Shown here: piece after piece, positions 45,599 to 53,492 of the stretch | Numbering within the stretch: the stretch's first letter is position 1 | Layout: the number at the start of each line of letters is the position of its first letter | NCBI GenBank assembly: GCA_022565805.1 | Contig: JAIULZ010000007.1 | Coordinates: forward strand, 1 to 56,508 | Reading direction: 5' to 3' | DNA length: 56,508 nucleotides | Source: Balneolales bacterium | GTDB taxonomy: Bacteria; Bacteroidota; Rhodothermia; Balneolales; Cyclonatronaceae | Translations under genes and position numbers: made by a program | Notes under the pieces: generated by a model | Seen by the model: the letters and a program-made list of their open reading frames with translations, nothing else | What the model was told of the DNA's origin: nothing | The model's database searches: none

Positions 45599-46633
45599 CT
45601 ATGCCGACAGGCTACTGCTTGTTTCAGCGTATTTGTCGAGAGAACGCAGTGCGGATCCGGAAAGCACCGACTCCCGCGCCCTGCTGATGCCATCGGCCAT
45701 GCTTTGGGATCGTCCGGCTACGACAAGCGCTGCAGCGGCGTTTAACACAACCACATCCTGCTGTTCCCTGGTTGATGCACCTTCTAAAACTGAGCGAATA
45801 ATTTTTGCGTTTGCGGCCGCATCCCCACCCTTGAGCGATTCCGGCTTGGCTTTTTTTATCCCAAAAAGCTCCGGATTAAACGGCATGCAAGCGATCTCCT
45901 GGTCCGGACCGCTCGTAAACATCACGGAATCGGAGGTCGTGCTGAACTCATCCATACCGTCGGAAGCGTGCACTGTTATGAACTTTTCGGTGCCTGTATT
46001 CATTAAAATTCGGGCACAAATTTCAGCCGTTTTTTCGTCGTAGGCTCCCACAACCTGACGCTTCACTCCTGCCGGATTTAGGATGGGTCCCAGAATATTG
46101 AAAAAGGTTCGCATACCCAGAGATTTGCGTCCGGGCATAACGTGTTTCATAGCCGGATGAAAAAGCGGTGCAAACATGAAGGTTATCCCGCATTTTTCGA
46201 AACAAACCGCAGCTTTATCCGGCGGTAGCGCTGGATAACAGCCAAGTGCCTCAAGCACATCGTAGCTGCCGCTACGGCTTGAAATACTCCGATTTCCGTG
46301 TTTTAAGACGGGCACTCCGCAACCTGCAGTTACAAACATGGCGGCCGTTGAAATATTAAACGTTCCGGAATGATCGCCACCGGTACCGCAAACATCAACT
46401 GCTCCTGATGTATTTACAGGCAACGGTATGGCAGCGGCGCGCATGGCGTTTGTAAAACCCGTAAGCTCATCAACTGTTTCTCCTTTTTGCCTCATCCCGA
46501 ATAAAAAAGCGGCCGACCTTGCTTCATTTACTTCACCCCTTACAATAAAATTGAGGGCCGATTCGGCCTCTTCTCGGGTAAAGCTTTCGTTGTCTGCCAG
46601 TTTTTCGAGAACTTCAGTAAAAGTGTTGAACAT
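45599..46633 (-). CDS. trpD: Anthranilate phosphoribosyltransferase
   Basis: Joins anthranilate to PRPP. The 344-residue protein shows the PRPP-binding VDVCGTGGDHSGTFNISTAAM and the anthranilate-side motif VLKHGNRSISSRSGSYDVLE, plus FMFAPLFHPAMKHV. It is not fused to a glutamine amidotransferase, unlike the enterobacterial enzyme. It lies 97 bp after trpG in the operon. Confidence 0.96.
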   Translation of the reverse strand: MFNTFTEVLEKLADNESFTREEAESALNFIVRGEVNEARSAAFLFGMRQKGETVDELTGFTNAMRAAAIPLPVNTSGAVDVCGTGGDHSGTFNISTAAMFVTAGCGVPVLKHGNRSISSRSGSYDVLEALGCYPALPPDKAAVCFEKCGITFMFAPLFHPAMKHVMPGRKSLGMRTFFNILGPILNPAGVKRQVVGAYDEKTAEICARILMNTGTEKFITVHASDGMDEFSTTSDSVMFTSGPDQEIACMPFNPELFGIKKAKPESLKGGDAAANAKIIRSVLEGASTREQQDVVVLNAAAALVVAGRSQSMADGISRARESVLSGSALRSLDKYAETSSSLSA

Positions 46634-46730
46634 TATGATGAAATTAGAATGAGTGTATGTTTGGCCGGAAAGTAATTCGGAGATCTATTTTCCGCTTAAA
46701 ATACTTTGCCTGAGTGTTGAATTTTCAGAA

Positions 46731-47309
46731 TTATGCTGGTTTTAGCTGTTGATTCAGCCAGTTTTTAACTAATCGTGGTCCTTCTGTAGTAAGAATACTT
46801 TCGGGATGAAATTGGATACCCTCAATGGGGAACTGCTTATGTCTTACGCCCATAATTACTCCATCGGGCGTACGGCAGGTTATTTCGAGCACATCAGGAA
46901 CCGATTCGGGCCTCAGAACCAGCGAGTGATATCGGGTTGCGGTAAAATGCTGCGGAACATCGTGGTAAATTCCGGTTCCATTATGCTCAATGATGGAGGT
47001 TTTGCCGTGCATTAAAGAAGGCGCATGCACTACGTCTGCCCCGTAAACATTCCCGATTGCCTGATGCCCCAGACAAATCCCCAATATCGGCACCTTAGGC
47101 CCGCATTCCTGAATAAGCTCCTGCGTAATTCCCGCATTTTCGGGCCGCCCGGGCCCCGGGGAAATCAGTATGGAAGAAGGCGACATTTTCTTCACCTCAT
47201 CTACCGATAAGGCATCATTACGGAAAACCTTGTAATCTGAGGTTTCCTCAGCGATAATATGTACCAGATTGTAGGTAAACGAGTCGTAGTTGTCTAAAAT
47301 CAGAACCAT
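46731..47309 (-). CDS. trpG: Anthranilate synthase component II (glutamine amidotransferase)
   Basis: Supplies ammonia from glutamine to TrpE. The ATG at 47309 begins the class I amidotransferase domain (MVLILDNYDSFTYNLVH); the longer frame to 47366 adds unrelated residues, so I reject it. SPGPGRPENAG, the nucleophile loop GICLGHQAIG and the His-Glu pair in FHPESILT are all present. The protein of about 192 residues is a free-standing subunit. It lies between trpS (74-bp gap) and trpD. Confidence 0.94.
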   Translation of the reverse strand: MVLILDNYDSFTYNLVHIIAEETSDYKVFRNDALSVDEVKKMSPSSILISPGPGRPENAGITQELIQECGPKVPILGICLGHQAIGNVYGADVVHAPSLMHGKTSIIEHNGTGIYHDVPQHFTATRYHSLVLRPESVPDVLEITCRTPDGVIMGVRHKQFPIEGIQFHPESILTTEGPRLVKNWLNQQLKPA

Positions 47310-47383
47310 GAACTTGCTGTTGAGGTAATTAAATTCGATAGATTGAAAAGAGGTTGAAGTCTGCAATAGAATCCTTAAAAGTA

Positions 47384-48379
47384 CTAATGCGTTCGCACAA
47401 TACCGGTAACTTCGCGAATAGGCTCCATTATGGTACGCGCTCTGTTTCGGGCTTTTTTGCCGCCATCGCTGAGAATATCCAAAACCATATCGGTATTATT
47501 CTGCAGCTCCCGCCTGCGCTCCCTTGCCGGGGCAAAATAGGCATCCATTAGGCCGAGCAGCTCTTTTTTGGCATGACCGTACCCATAGCCGCCCTTTAGA
47601 TAGGCCTCCCGAATTTCGGCTGCTTTGTCGTTTTCTGCGAAAAGCTTAATTAGGGCAAAAACATTGCAGGAATCCGGGTCTTTCGGATCTTCCAGAGCGG
47701 TGGCATCGGTTTGGATAGACATCACCTTTTTCTTTAAATCCTTGCCTTCATCAAAAATAAAGATATGATTGTTGTAAGATTTACTCATTTTTCTGCCGTC
47801 TATACCGGGCACAATGGCGACATCCTTAACAATGTAAGGCTCCGGAATCACCAGAAAATCGCCCTCAAACATATTGTTAAACTTCTGCGCGAGGTCGCGG
47901 CTGATCTCCAGATTTTGCTTTTGATCGGCACCCACCGGAACAATATTCGATCCATAGATTAAAATATCCGCTGCCTGCAAAATGGGATAGGTAAACAGAC
48001 CAATATTCGGAGCGAGTCCCTGAGCGACTTTATCTTTATAAGCCACGCCTTTTTCCATAAGGCTAACCGGACAAAGAGTTCCCAAAATCCAGGCCAGTTC
48101 GGTAACCTCGGGAACATCACTTTGTGCAAAAAAAGTACACTTTTGGGGATCAAGGCCGAGCGCCAGGTAATCTATGGCAACATCGAGAGTGTACTGCCGG
48201 AGGCGTTCACCATCCCGTAAAGATGTAAGGGCATGGTAGTTGGCGATAAAATAGAATGCATCCCCTTTGGAAATAAAGTCTAAATGCTGACGCATAGCTC
48301 CGAAATAATTACCAATATGCAGTCTGCCCGAGGGCGTAATGCCCGATAAAATAGTTGTAGCTTTTTCTGAAGTATTCAC
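47384..48379 (-). CDS. trpS: Tryptophanyl-tRNA synthetase
   Basis: Charges tRNA-Trp. The 331-residue class I synthetase starts at GTG (NTSEKATTILSGITPSGRLHIGNYFGAM), with HIGN as the HIGH motif and GRKMSKSYNN as the KMSKS loop. AQSDVPEVTELAWILGTLC and VPVGADQKQNLEISRDLA are also conserved. It is inserted between trpE (67-bp gap) and trpG, so it should share the operon's leader and attenuator. This is not the usual genomic place for trpS, and it makes tRNA charging part of the regulatory loop. Confidence 0.95.
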   Translation of the reverse strand: MNTSEKATTILSGITPSGRLHIGNYFGAMRQHLDFISKGDAFYFIANYHALTSLRDGERLRQYTLDVAIDYLALGLDPQKCTFFAQSDVPEVTELAWILGTLCPVSLMEKGVAYKDKVAQGLAPNIGLFTYPILQAADILIYGSNIVPVGADQKQNLEISRDLAQKFNNMFEGDFLVIPEPYIVKDVAIVPGIDGRKMSKSYNNHIFIFDEGKDLKKKVMSIQTDATALEDPKDPDSCNVFALIKLFAENDKAAEIREAYLKGGYGYGHAKKELLGLMDAYFAPARERRRELQNNTDMVLDILSDGGKKARNRARTIMEPIREVTGIVRTH

Positions 48380-48446
48380 TTTAATAGATTTCGTATTTAA
48401 CAGTAATGTGCAGTTTAGTGGGATTGCAAAGCTAACAATAAATCAA

Positions 48447-49919
48447 TCAATTTTGGAGCTTTATAGCCAGTTTAAGCGCTTCGAACAGTGCTTTTGCCTT
48501 GTTGCGGGTTTCTTCAAACTCGTTAACGGCAACACTATCTGCCACAATACCGGCGCCGGCCTGTATGTACACATCGCTTTCTGTGGCAACCATCGTTCGG
48601 ATGGCAATACAGGTATCCATATTTCCGGAATAATCGAAATAGCCCACGGCACCGGCGTAGGGCCCGCGTTTAACCGGCTCGAGCTCATCTATAATTTCCA
48701 TTGCCCGCACCTTTGGGGCTCCGCTAACCGTACCGGCAGGAAAACAGTGCTGCAGGGCGTCTACGTGCACAGACGGGTGAGCCAGCCTACCGGTAACTTC
48801 ACTTACGATATGCATTACGTGTGAATAGCGCTCAATTACCCGGTCGCGGGTAACTTTGACGGTTCCAGCCTCAGAAACTCTCGAAAGGTCGTTCCGGCCC
48901 AAATCTACCAGCATAACATGCTCGGCAATTTCTTTGGTGTCGGCCGCCAGCTCCTGCGCCAAATGATTATCCTGCTCTTCGGTAGAACCACGAGGGCGCG
49001 TACCGGCAATCGGCAGCACTTTTACCACATTTTGTTCTACAGAAACGAGTACCTCAGGAGACGAGCCAATTAGAGAAAAAGCGCCAAAATCCAGGTAAAA
49101 AAGATAGGGTGATGGGTTTACCATTCGTAAGGCGCGATAGAGCATAAAACGATCTCCCTTATACTGGCTTCGGAAGCGCTGAGAAAGCACAACCTGAAAA
49201 ATATCACCCTCAAAAATATAGGATTTCGCTTTTTCGACCATCTCATAAAACCGCTCGCGGCTCAAATTACTTTCCATTTCCTGCTGTAATAAGCTAAGCG
49301 GAGTTTGATGACGCGTTTCTTTATGCAACTCATTCTCCATGAGCGACAAAGACTCCTGAGCGGCATCGTATGCCGACCTCAACTCTTCGTCTGTCTTTAA
49401 ATCTGTAGTGAATACTGTTTTGATGAGCACAATTCTATGCTTTACGTGATCGAAGGCATAGATTTCATCATAAAAAGACCAGATTGCTTCCGGCAAATTA
49501 AGATCATCGGGCGGGGTGTTGGTAAGGTTTTCTGTTTGGCGGATAGTATCATAGGCCGAAAAGCCAACGGCGCCACCGGTAAGCCGGGGCAAATCAGGCA
49601 ATGATGGTTCGGTATGGCTACCCAGCAGTTTTTGGAGATTTTCGTAGTAACCGCCTTTCAGCTCGGTAGTTTCCTCATTTTTTTGGAGAGAACACAAATT
49701 ATTCTTGAACGAAAACACCTGATATGGATTTTTACCCAAAAAAGAATAGCGCGCAAGCTGCTCGCCCCCTTCTACCGACTCAAACAAAAAAGGATAGGAA
49801 GCAGCATCCCGAATTTTCATAAAAACGGAAACCGGCGTAAGCATATCGGCCATAGCAACTCTGTGAACCGAAACTGCCGAATAAGAGCCCGCAAGTTCAC
49901 AAAACGAATCAAAAGTCAT
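48447..49919 (-). CDS. trpE: Anthranilate synthase component I
   Basis: Converts chorismate to anthranilate with ammonia from TrpG. The 490-residue protein has the tryptophan feedback segment YPFLFESVEGGEQLARYSFLG near the N-terminus, consistent with allosteric inhibition. The catalytic half contains IAGTRPRG, ELAADTKEIAEHVMLVDLGRNDL, FPAGTVSGAPKVRAMEII and GAVGYFDYSG. It is the first structural gene of the minus-strand trp operon. The 180 bp upstream encode the Trp-rich leader peptide and attenuator. Confidence 0.96.
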   Translation of the reverse strand: MTFDSFCELAGSYSAVSVHRVAMADMLTPVSVFMKIRDAASYPFLFESVEGGEQLARYSFLGKNPYQVFSFKNNLCSLQKNEETTELKGGYYENLQKLLGSHTEPSLPDLPRLTGGAVGFSAYDTIRQTENLTNTPPDDLNLPEAIWSFYDEIYAFDHVKHRIVLIKTVFTTDLKTDEELRSAYDAAQESLSLMENELHKETRHQTPLSLLQQEMESNLSRERFYEMVEKAKSYIFEGDIFQVVLSQRFRSQYKGDRFMLYRALRMVNPSPYLFYLDFGAFSLIGSSPEVLVSVEQNVVKVLPIAGTRPRGSTEEQDNHLAQELAADTKEIAEHVMLVDLGRNDLSRVSEAGTVKVTRDRVIERYSHVMHIVSEVTGRLAHPSVHVDALQHCFPAGTVSGAPKVRAMEIIDELEPVKRGPYAGAVGYFDYSGNMDTCIAIRTMVATESDVYIQAGAGIVADSVAVNEFEETRNKAKALFEALKLAIKLQN

Positions 49920-50015
49920 AAAAAAAAGTTTAAATAATCAAGCAAAATGGATGTGAAACGTAGAAATGGAAACAAAAGCTTTTTGGCTTTATTACTGCAA
50001 CGAGGAAAATCTCAG

Positions 50016-50054
50016 AAAATAAAAAACCCGCAATCGTAGAAACGAAGCGGGTTT
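50016..50054 (-). terminator. trp attenuator terminator (regions 3 and 4)
   Basis: On the minus strand AAACCCGC (50054-50047) and GCGGGTTT (50031-50024) form a perfect 8-bp stem. An inner TCGT/ACGA pair narrows the loop, and TTTTTTATTTT follows. This intrinsic terminator lies between the Trp-rich leader and trpE, so it must be bypassed for the operon to be expressed. The segment CCGCTT at 50050-50045 can instead pair with GAGCGG at 50100-50095, giving an antiterminator. Confidence 0.85.
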
Positions 50055-50089
50055 GGAAAAACTGGTACAAAAAAACAGCATGCAGTAGT

Positions 50090-50110
50090 CCGTTCCGCTC
50101 ACGCGTACGG
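50090..50110 (-). promoter_or_regulatory. trp leader pause/antiterminator control hairpin (regions 1 and 2)
   Basis: CCGT (50110-50107) pairs with ACGG (50093-50090), with an inner CGC/GCG stem and a GTGA loop that contains part of the leader stop codon. Its 3' arm overlaps GAGCGG (50100-50095), the sequence able to pair with the terminator's 5' arm. The two structures are mutually exclusive, as in classical trp attenuation. Pairings were found by eye, not by energy calculation. Confidence 0.6.
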
Positions 50111-50149
50111 CCACCACCATAAAGTTTTATTTGAGAGTATTAATTTCAT
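50099..50149 (-). CDS. trpL: trp operon leader peptide, MKLILSNKTLWWWPYA
   Basis: A 16-codon reading frame opens with ATG at 50149 and ends with TGA at 50099-50101. It contains three consecutive TGG codons (50119-50111) six codons before its stop. It lies 180 bp upstream of trpE on the same strand, between a TTGACA/TAAATT promoter-like pair and a T-tailed terminator. When charged tRNA-Trp is scarce, ribosomes would stall at the Trp run and favour the 2:3 pairing, so transcription continues into trpE. Three tandem Trp codons in a 16-codon frame at exactly this position are very unlikely to be chance. It is too short for routine gene finders. Confidence 0.88.
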   Translation of the reverse strand: MKLILSNKTLWWWPYA

Positions 50150-50155
50150 TCTTAG

Positions 50156-50184
50156 AATTTAAATGCCCGCAACCGGAATGTCAA
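50156..50184 (-). promoter_or_regulatory. Candidate trp operon promoter
   Basis: On the minus strand TTGACA (50184-50179), a 17-base spacer and TAAATT (50161-50156) fit a sigma-70 promoter. A start 6-7 bases downstream falls at or next to the ATG of the leader peptide, implying a leaderless or nearly leaderless leader mRNA. The Bacteroidota -7 motif TAnnTTTG is not seen here. Confidence 0.5.
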
Positions 50185-50411
50185 CCTGCATATAGGGCAA
50201 AATAAAGGAAATTTTCGGGCAGACCCAGAATATGAAGATGCCATATAAAACCGTATTTTTAGTATGATATTTTCTGGCAGGCAAGACTCGACCGGGTAAC
50301 TCCAGATCAAGGGAACTATCCCCTGCATCACTATACTTTAGACACAAAAGATTGTCGATTTCAAAACGAAATCTTTTTGACATTTGGTGATATATACACT
50401 TTAAAGAAGAA

Positions 50412-50436
50412 GCAAACTACTTGCAACTGAATTGCA
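50412..50436. promoter_or_regulatory. TTGCA repeat array, candidate operator of the Fur-family gene
   Basis: Three half-sites, GCAA (50412), TTGCAA (50421-50426) and TTGCA (50432-50436), are separated by 5-base spacers, giving two overlapping inverted repeats GCAA-N5-TTGC and TGCAA-N5-TTGCA. The TTGCA words are 11 bp apart, one helical turn. The array ends 18 bp before the ATG of the Fur-family regulator, which suggests autoregulation. It does not match a consensus I can name with certainty. Confidence 0.55.
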
Positions 50437-50454
50437 TTAATCGTAAATTGAATT

Positions 50455-50901
50455 ATGAGCGAACAATTTTATTCTGAAATCCTGAGAGAACATGGTCTGA
50501 AGGCAACAGTAACAAGGCTACGTATTTTGGAGCTGCTTTCCGAGTCGAAAGTAGCCATGTCTCACTCAGAAATCTCGGATTGTTTTGACAATGAAAAAAT
50601 AGACAAAGTAACCCTTTACCGAACCCTTAATGCATTTGTCGAATGCGGAATTGCGCACAAAGTTGCAAACGAAGATCGCAATTGGCTATATGCCATTTTC
50701 GACAAAGATATTAAACCAAACGGTACCGAAGGGAGTGAACATAAGCATGAACACGCCCATTTTATCTGTAGTGCATGCGACAAAATCTACTGTTTCCCGG
50801 TTGTTGAGGAAATGAAGTTTAATAAGCTAAAAGATTTAATGGGATTCAAAATTGACCAGCACGAAATTCGTTTACACGGCACTTGCCCGGTTTGCCAATA
50901 A
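50455..50901 (+). CDS. Fur-family metal-dependent transcriptional regulator
   Basis: 148 residues with the Fur winged helix (LKATVTRLRILELLSESKVAMSHSEI in part, DKVTLYRTLNAFVECGI). The metal-rich dimerisation domain follows: a His cluster (EHKHEHAHFICSACDKIYC) and a last CPVC pair, the structural zinc site of Zur/Fur/PerR proteins. It would repress metal-handling genes when the metal is plentiful. A MerC-like membrane protein begins 8 bp after its stop, so they form an operon. Zur is my first guess because of the partner and His-rich loop, but Fur cannot be excluded. Confidence 0.88.
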   Translation: MSEQFYSEILREHGLKATVTRLRILELLSESKVAMSHSEISDCFDNEKIDKVTLYRTLNAFVECGIAHKVANEDRNWLYAIFDKDIKPNGTEGSEHKHEHAHFICSACDKIYCFPVVEEMKFNKLKDLMGFKIDQHEIRLHGTCPVCQ

Positions 50902-50909
50902 TACAAAGC

Positions 50910-51347
50910 ATGAATAAAACATCTATATCCAGCTATTCTTCCAGATTTTCAATTTTTTTGTCATCACTTTGTGTTGTACACTGTCTATCTGTGCCTGTAA
51001 TTGTTTTTTTGCTGCCTACGGTTTCTTTTCTTTTTAACCCGCTAATTGAGCTGGTACTTATTTTATCTGTAGTTCCACTAAGCTTTATCGGGTTCTATCC
51101 AACCTGGAAAAAGCATCAAAATAAGCAGCTAATGATTCTCTACGTTTCTAGTTTAGCTATGCTTCTTATAAGCCAATTTGCTTTTGGTATGTTTCATTCG
51201 CACGGCACCGATGCAGCTAATACAGCTTCTTTAGGCTATCTAGCGGAAACTCTTCTTCTTATTTTCGGTGCATCAGGTCTTGGTCTTGCTATCTACAAAA
51301 ACAACAAGCATACTCATGTTTGCTCGAATCCACACCACAAGCACTAA
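50910..51347 (+). CDS. MerC-family membrane protein
   Basis: The ATG at 50910 (MNKTSISSYSSRF) is preferred; the longer frame from a TTG at 50883 overlaps the Fur-family gene. The protein of about 145 residues has four hydrophobic segments and the MerC signature CVVHCLSVPVI with its Cys pair, plus a His-rich C-terminus (HTHVCSNPHHKH). MerC proteins import mercury in mer operons; here no merA or merR is present. Coupling to a Fur-family regulator suggests transport of zinc or another essential metal. That is inference. Confidence 0.82.
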   Translation: MNKTSISSYSSRFSIFLSSLCVVHCLSVPVIVFLLPTVSFLFNPLIELVLILSVVPLSFIGFYPTWKKHQNKQLMILYVSSLAMLLISQFAFGMFHSHGTDAANTASLGYLAETLLLIFGASGLGLAIYKNNKHTHVCSNPHHKH

Positions 51348-51918
51348 TTGCAAATATAATAGCGACTTGCACCCCTTTATGCAATCGTAACAGTTGTGAA
51401 AACAAGAGCCTTACAAATAATCGTTGACAAATAAGCCCCCCCCTATACGGGCAGTTTATTATAACTATTCTGCTTTTTTATTAGATAAATCGCTTTTGCC
51501 CGATATGTGTGTTATTTTATGGTCTTGAGATTTGTCTTAAGAAGGCGTAGCTCAATCCATTAATATGATCATGAAAATGGATTAAAAAAAAGCTTAGAAC
51601 AAGCTTTGATATTGTTCGTAGTTGACACCGGAGCCCCCGAGTCTTAGGATTTAAAGACCGAAGACTGGTTTAGCGAAGCTTTCTGCAATATTTTTAGGAA
51701 GTTTTTTTACCCATAATCTCAATAGCTATGTGATTAAAAAAGGATAGATATACCGGCTTAACTACGGGCTAAAATAAGGCTTTGCCATAATCCGTAATCT
51801 TCAAGAGACCATTTATCGTATGGGAATATTAAAAATATAACGACAGACTCTATACTAAAGCTGGTTCTATAGCCGTAACTTGCATCATTCGGGCTTACTA
51901 CTTCAATAAACAAGCAAG
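51348..51918. other. Intergenic region with two hairpins
   Basis: 571 bp without a supported protein gene. AATCCATT (51554-51561) and AATGGATT (51576-51583) form one perfect hairpin. AAAGCTT (51589-51595) and AAGCTTT (51601-51607) form another that reads as an intrinsic terminator on the minus strand, because eight T follow there. A short minus-strand transcript between about 51608 and 51750 would end at it. Confidence 0.5.
51582..51607 (-). terminator. Orphan minus-strand intrinsic terminator
   Basis: Read on the minus strand: AAAGCTT, loop GTTCT, AAGCTTT, then a run of T. No minus-strand gene of any size lies upstream of it, since MerC and the amidase on both sides are on the plus strand. 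Confidence 0.6.
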
Positions 51919-53376
51919 ATGTTCTACTCACGAAGTTCATTATATATACTCAACTTCTTCACCTTTCTGCTTTTTTCTGCTGTGCTTTTTTCCAGTAAAG
52001 ATACACTGGCTAAACAGCCGGGTGTTACTTTACTTGCAGAGAATACTTTAGAGCGAATCTCTACGGCCACCCGTTCAGATGGTTTGGGCTATGTGATCAG
52101 ATTTCATTTTACAGCTGCACCCGACTCATTCCGTATTTATCAGGCAGAGCCCGGGTTAATACAAGCCGTATTTTACGATTCCCGAATGCAAATTCGAAAA
52201 GATAACTTTTCCTACCATGAGCCCATTATGGAGATTACGAGTCACGAAATTCCTGGTGGAACGGGTTTTAACATTCGACTTGCCGAAAATGCCTACTATC
52301 GAAGCCGTATTTACCCCGACCGAAACCAAAGGCACTTACTTATCGGGTTAACAGAAGCATCCCCAACAGAGCTTCAGATGCTAACCGAAGGATTTTTCCC
52401 GATTAACTGGCAGGAGTTAAACAGTGCCACAGTTGTAGAAAATCCATCATCTGATAATGCTCAATCAGATCAACAAAATACTCCATCCTCCACTAATCAG
52501 GAAGCCGTTACTAACGAAACACAATCTGAACAATCAGATAATGGAGATGCCACAAACACAAACGCTGCCACAGTTGAGCCCGAAACGCCCTCACTTCAAG
52601 GAACCAATGAGGATGACTTTTCAGATTCTTTCAACTCTATTTTCGAGGTAAACCGCTCCGGTGTAGAGTTCACAACTATTGTGCTGGATCCGGGCCATGG
52701 CGGACGCGACCCGGGTGCGATTGGCTTTTCAGGATCGTACGAGAAAGACATAGCACTTTCGGTTGCGAAGCGAGTAGGCGCTTACATTAATGAATATATG
52801 CCTGATATGAGAGTTGTTTACACACGCGATGACGACACCTTTGTGGGTCTTGCCGAAAGAGGTCGGATTGCAAATCGATATATGGGGCATCTGTTCGTTT
52901 CTATACACACCAATTCTCATACCGGCCGGCAAGCCAACGGTGCCGAAGTTTATTTTTTAGGTATCGGCAGAACCTCCTCTGCATTAGAAGTAATGAAACG
53001 AGAGAATGCGGTGATACAGCTTGAGGATGAAAGTGACCGAACACAGGAGCTTTCAAGAGATCAGCTTATGATCTATGAAATTGCAAATATTGGAAATCAG
53101 CGGGAGAGTGAAAGATTCGGTCAGCTCGTTATGGATCAATTTTCGAACCGTGCACAAAGAAGGTCTAGAGGCGTAAAACAGGCCGGACTACAGGTGCTAT
53201 TTGAAGCGGCCATGCCCGGAGTTCTAATCGAACTTGGATTTATCTCCAATCCCGAGGAAGAGCGTTTTATGAAAAGTGAATATGGACAAAATATACTTGC
53301 CTCGGCTATTTTCCGGGCAATTCGGGACTATAAAGAAATACGGGAACAGCGCTTTAATACCAGAATAACCGATTAA
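51919..53376 (+). CDS. N-acetylmuramoyl-L-alanine amidase (AmiC-type, Amidase_3)
   Basis: 485 residues: a signal peptide, an AMIN-like beta domain (about 40-150), a long Asn/Gln/Ser/Thr-rich linker (about 172-232), and a zinc amidase domain. Zinc and catalytic positions visible are LDPGHGG (His260), GSYEKD (Glu275), SIHTNSH and IELGFISNPEEE. It cleaves the stem peptide from peptidoglycan glycan strands, probably at division or during cell-wall turnover. The linker is unusually rich in tandem Q/N/T residues and probably disordered. An FtsE-like protein, whose family activates such amidases, is encoded 8 kb away. Confidence 0.93.
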   Translation: MFYSRSSLYILNFFTFLLFSAVLFSSKDTLAKQPGVTLLAENTLERISTATRSDGLGYVIRFHFTAAPDSFRIYQAEPGLIQAVFYDSRMQIRKDNFSYHEPIMEITSHEIPGGTGFNIRLAENAYYRSRIYPDRNQRHLLIGLTEASPTELQMLTEGFFPINWQELNSATVVENPSSDNAQSDQQNTPSSTNQEAVTNETQSEQSDNGDATNTNAATVEPETPSLQGTNEDDFSDSFNSIFEVNRSGVEFTTIVLDPGHGGRDPGAIGFSGSYEKDIALSVAKRVGAYINEYMPDMRVVYTRDDDTFVGLAERGRIANRYMGHLFVSIHTNSHTGRQANGAEVYFLGIGRTSSALEVMKRENAVIQLEDESDRTQELSRDQLMIYEIANIGNQRESERFGQLVMDQFSNRAQRRSRGVKQAGLQVLFEAAMPGVLIELGFISNPEEERFMKSEYGQNILASAIFRAIRDYKEIREQRFNTRITD

Positions 53377-53492
53377 GCTTTTAAGTATATTAAAAAATAG
53401 ATGGGATAAATTTATTTTGATGCCATTTTTTTAAAATTCATTGCCGGATCGTAAATTCTGCCCACACTTTCCAAAGAAAATAATACTTATTT

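Noticed and set aside
50159-50383. 74-residue frame on the minus strand between the trp leader and the Fur-family gene
   Set aside because: No family resemblance, and its 3' end covers the likely trp promoter; it would also have to be transcribed into the attenuator. More likely a chance frame.
50910-51347. A mer (mercury resistance) operon
   Set aside because: Only a MerC-like protein is present; there is no merR, merA, merT or merP, and the neighbour is a Fur-family regulator.
51541-51560. Possible tRNA fragment, because of a GCGTAGCTCAA word
   Set aside because: No acceptor stem, anticodon arm or T-arm could be assembled around it.
51758-51940. 60-residue minus-strand frame at the amidase start
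   Set aside because: Overlaps the amidase signal peptide on the opposite strand and has no recognisable features. It was considered as the source of the orphan terminator but not accepted.
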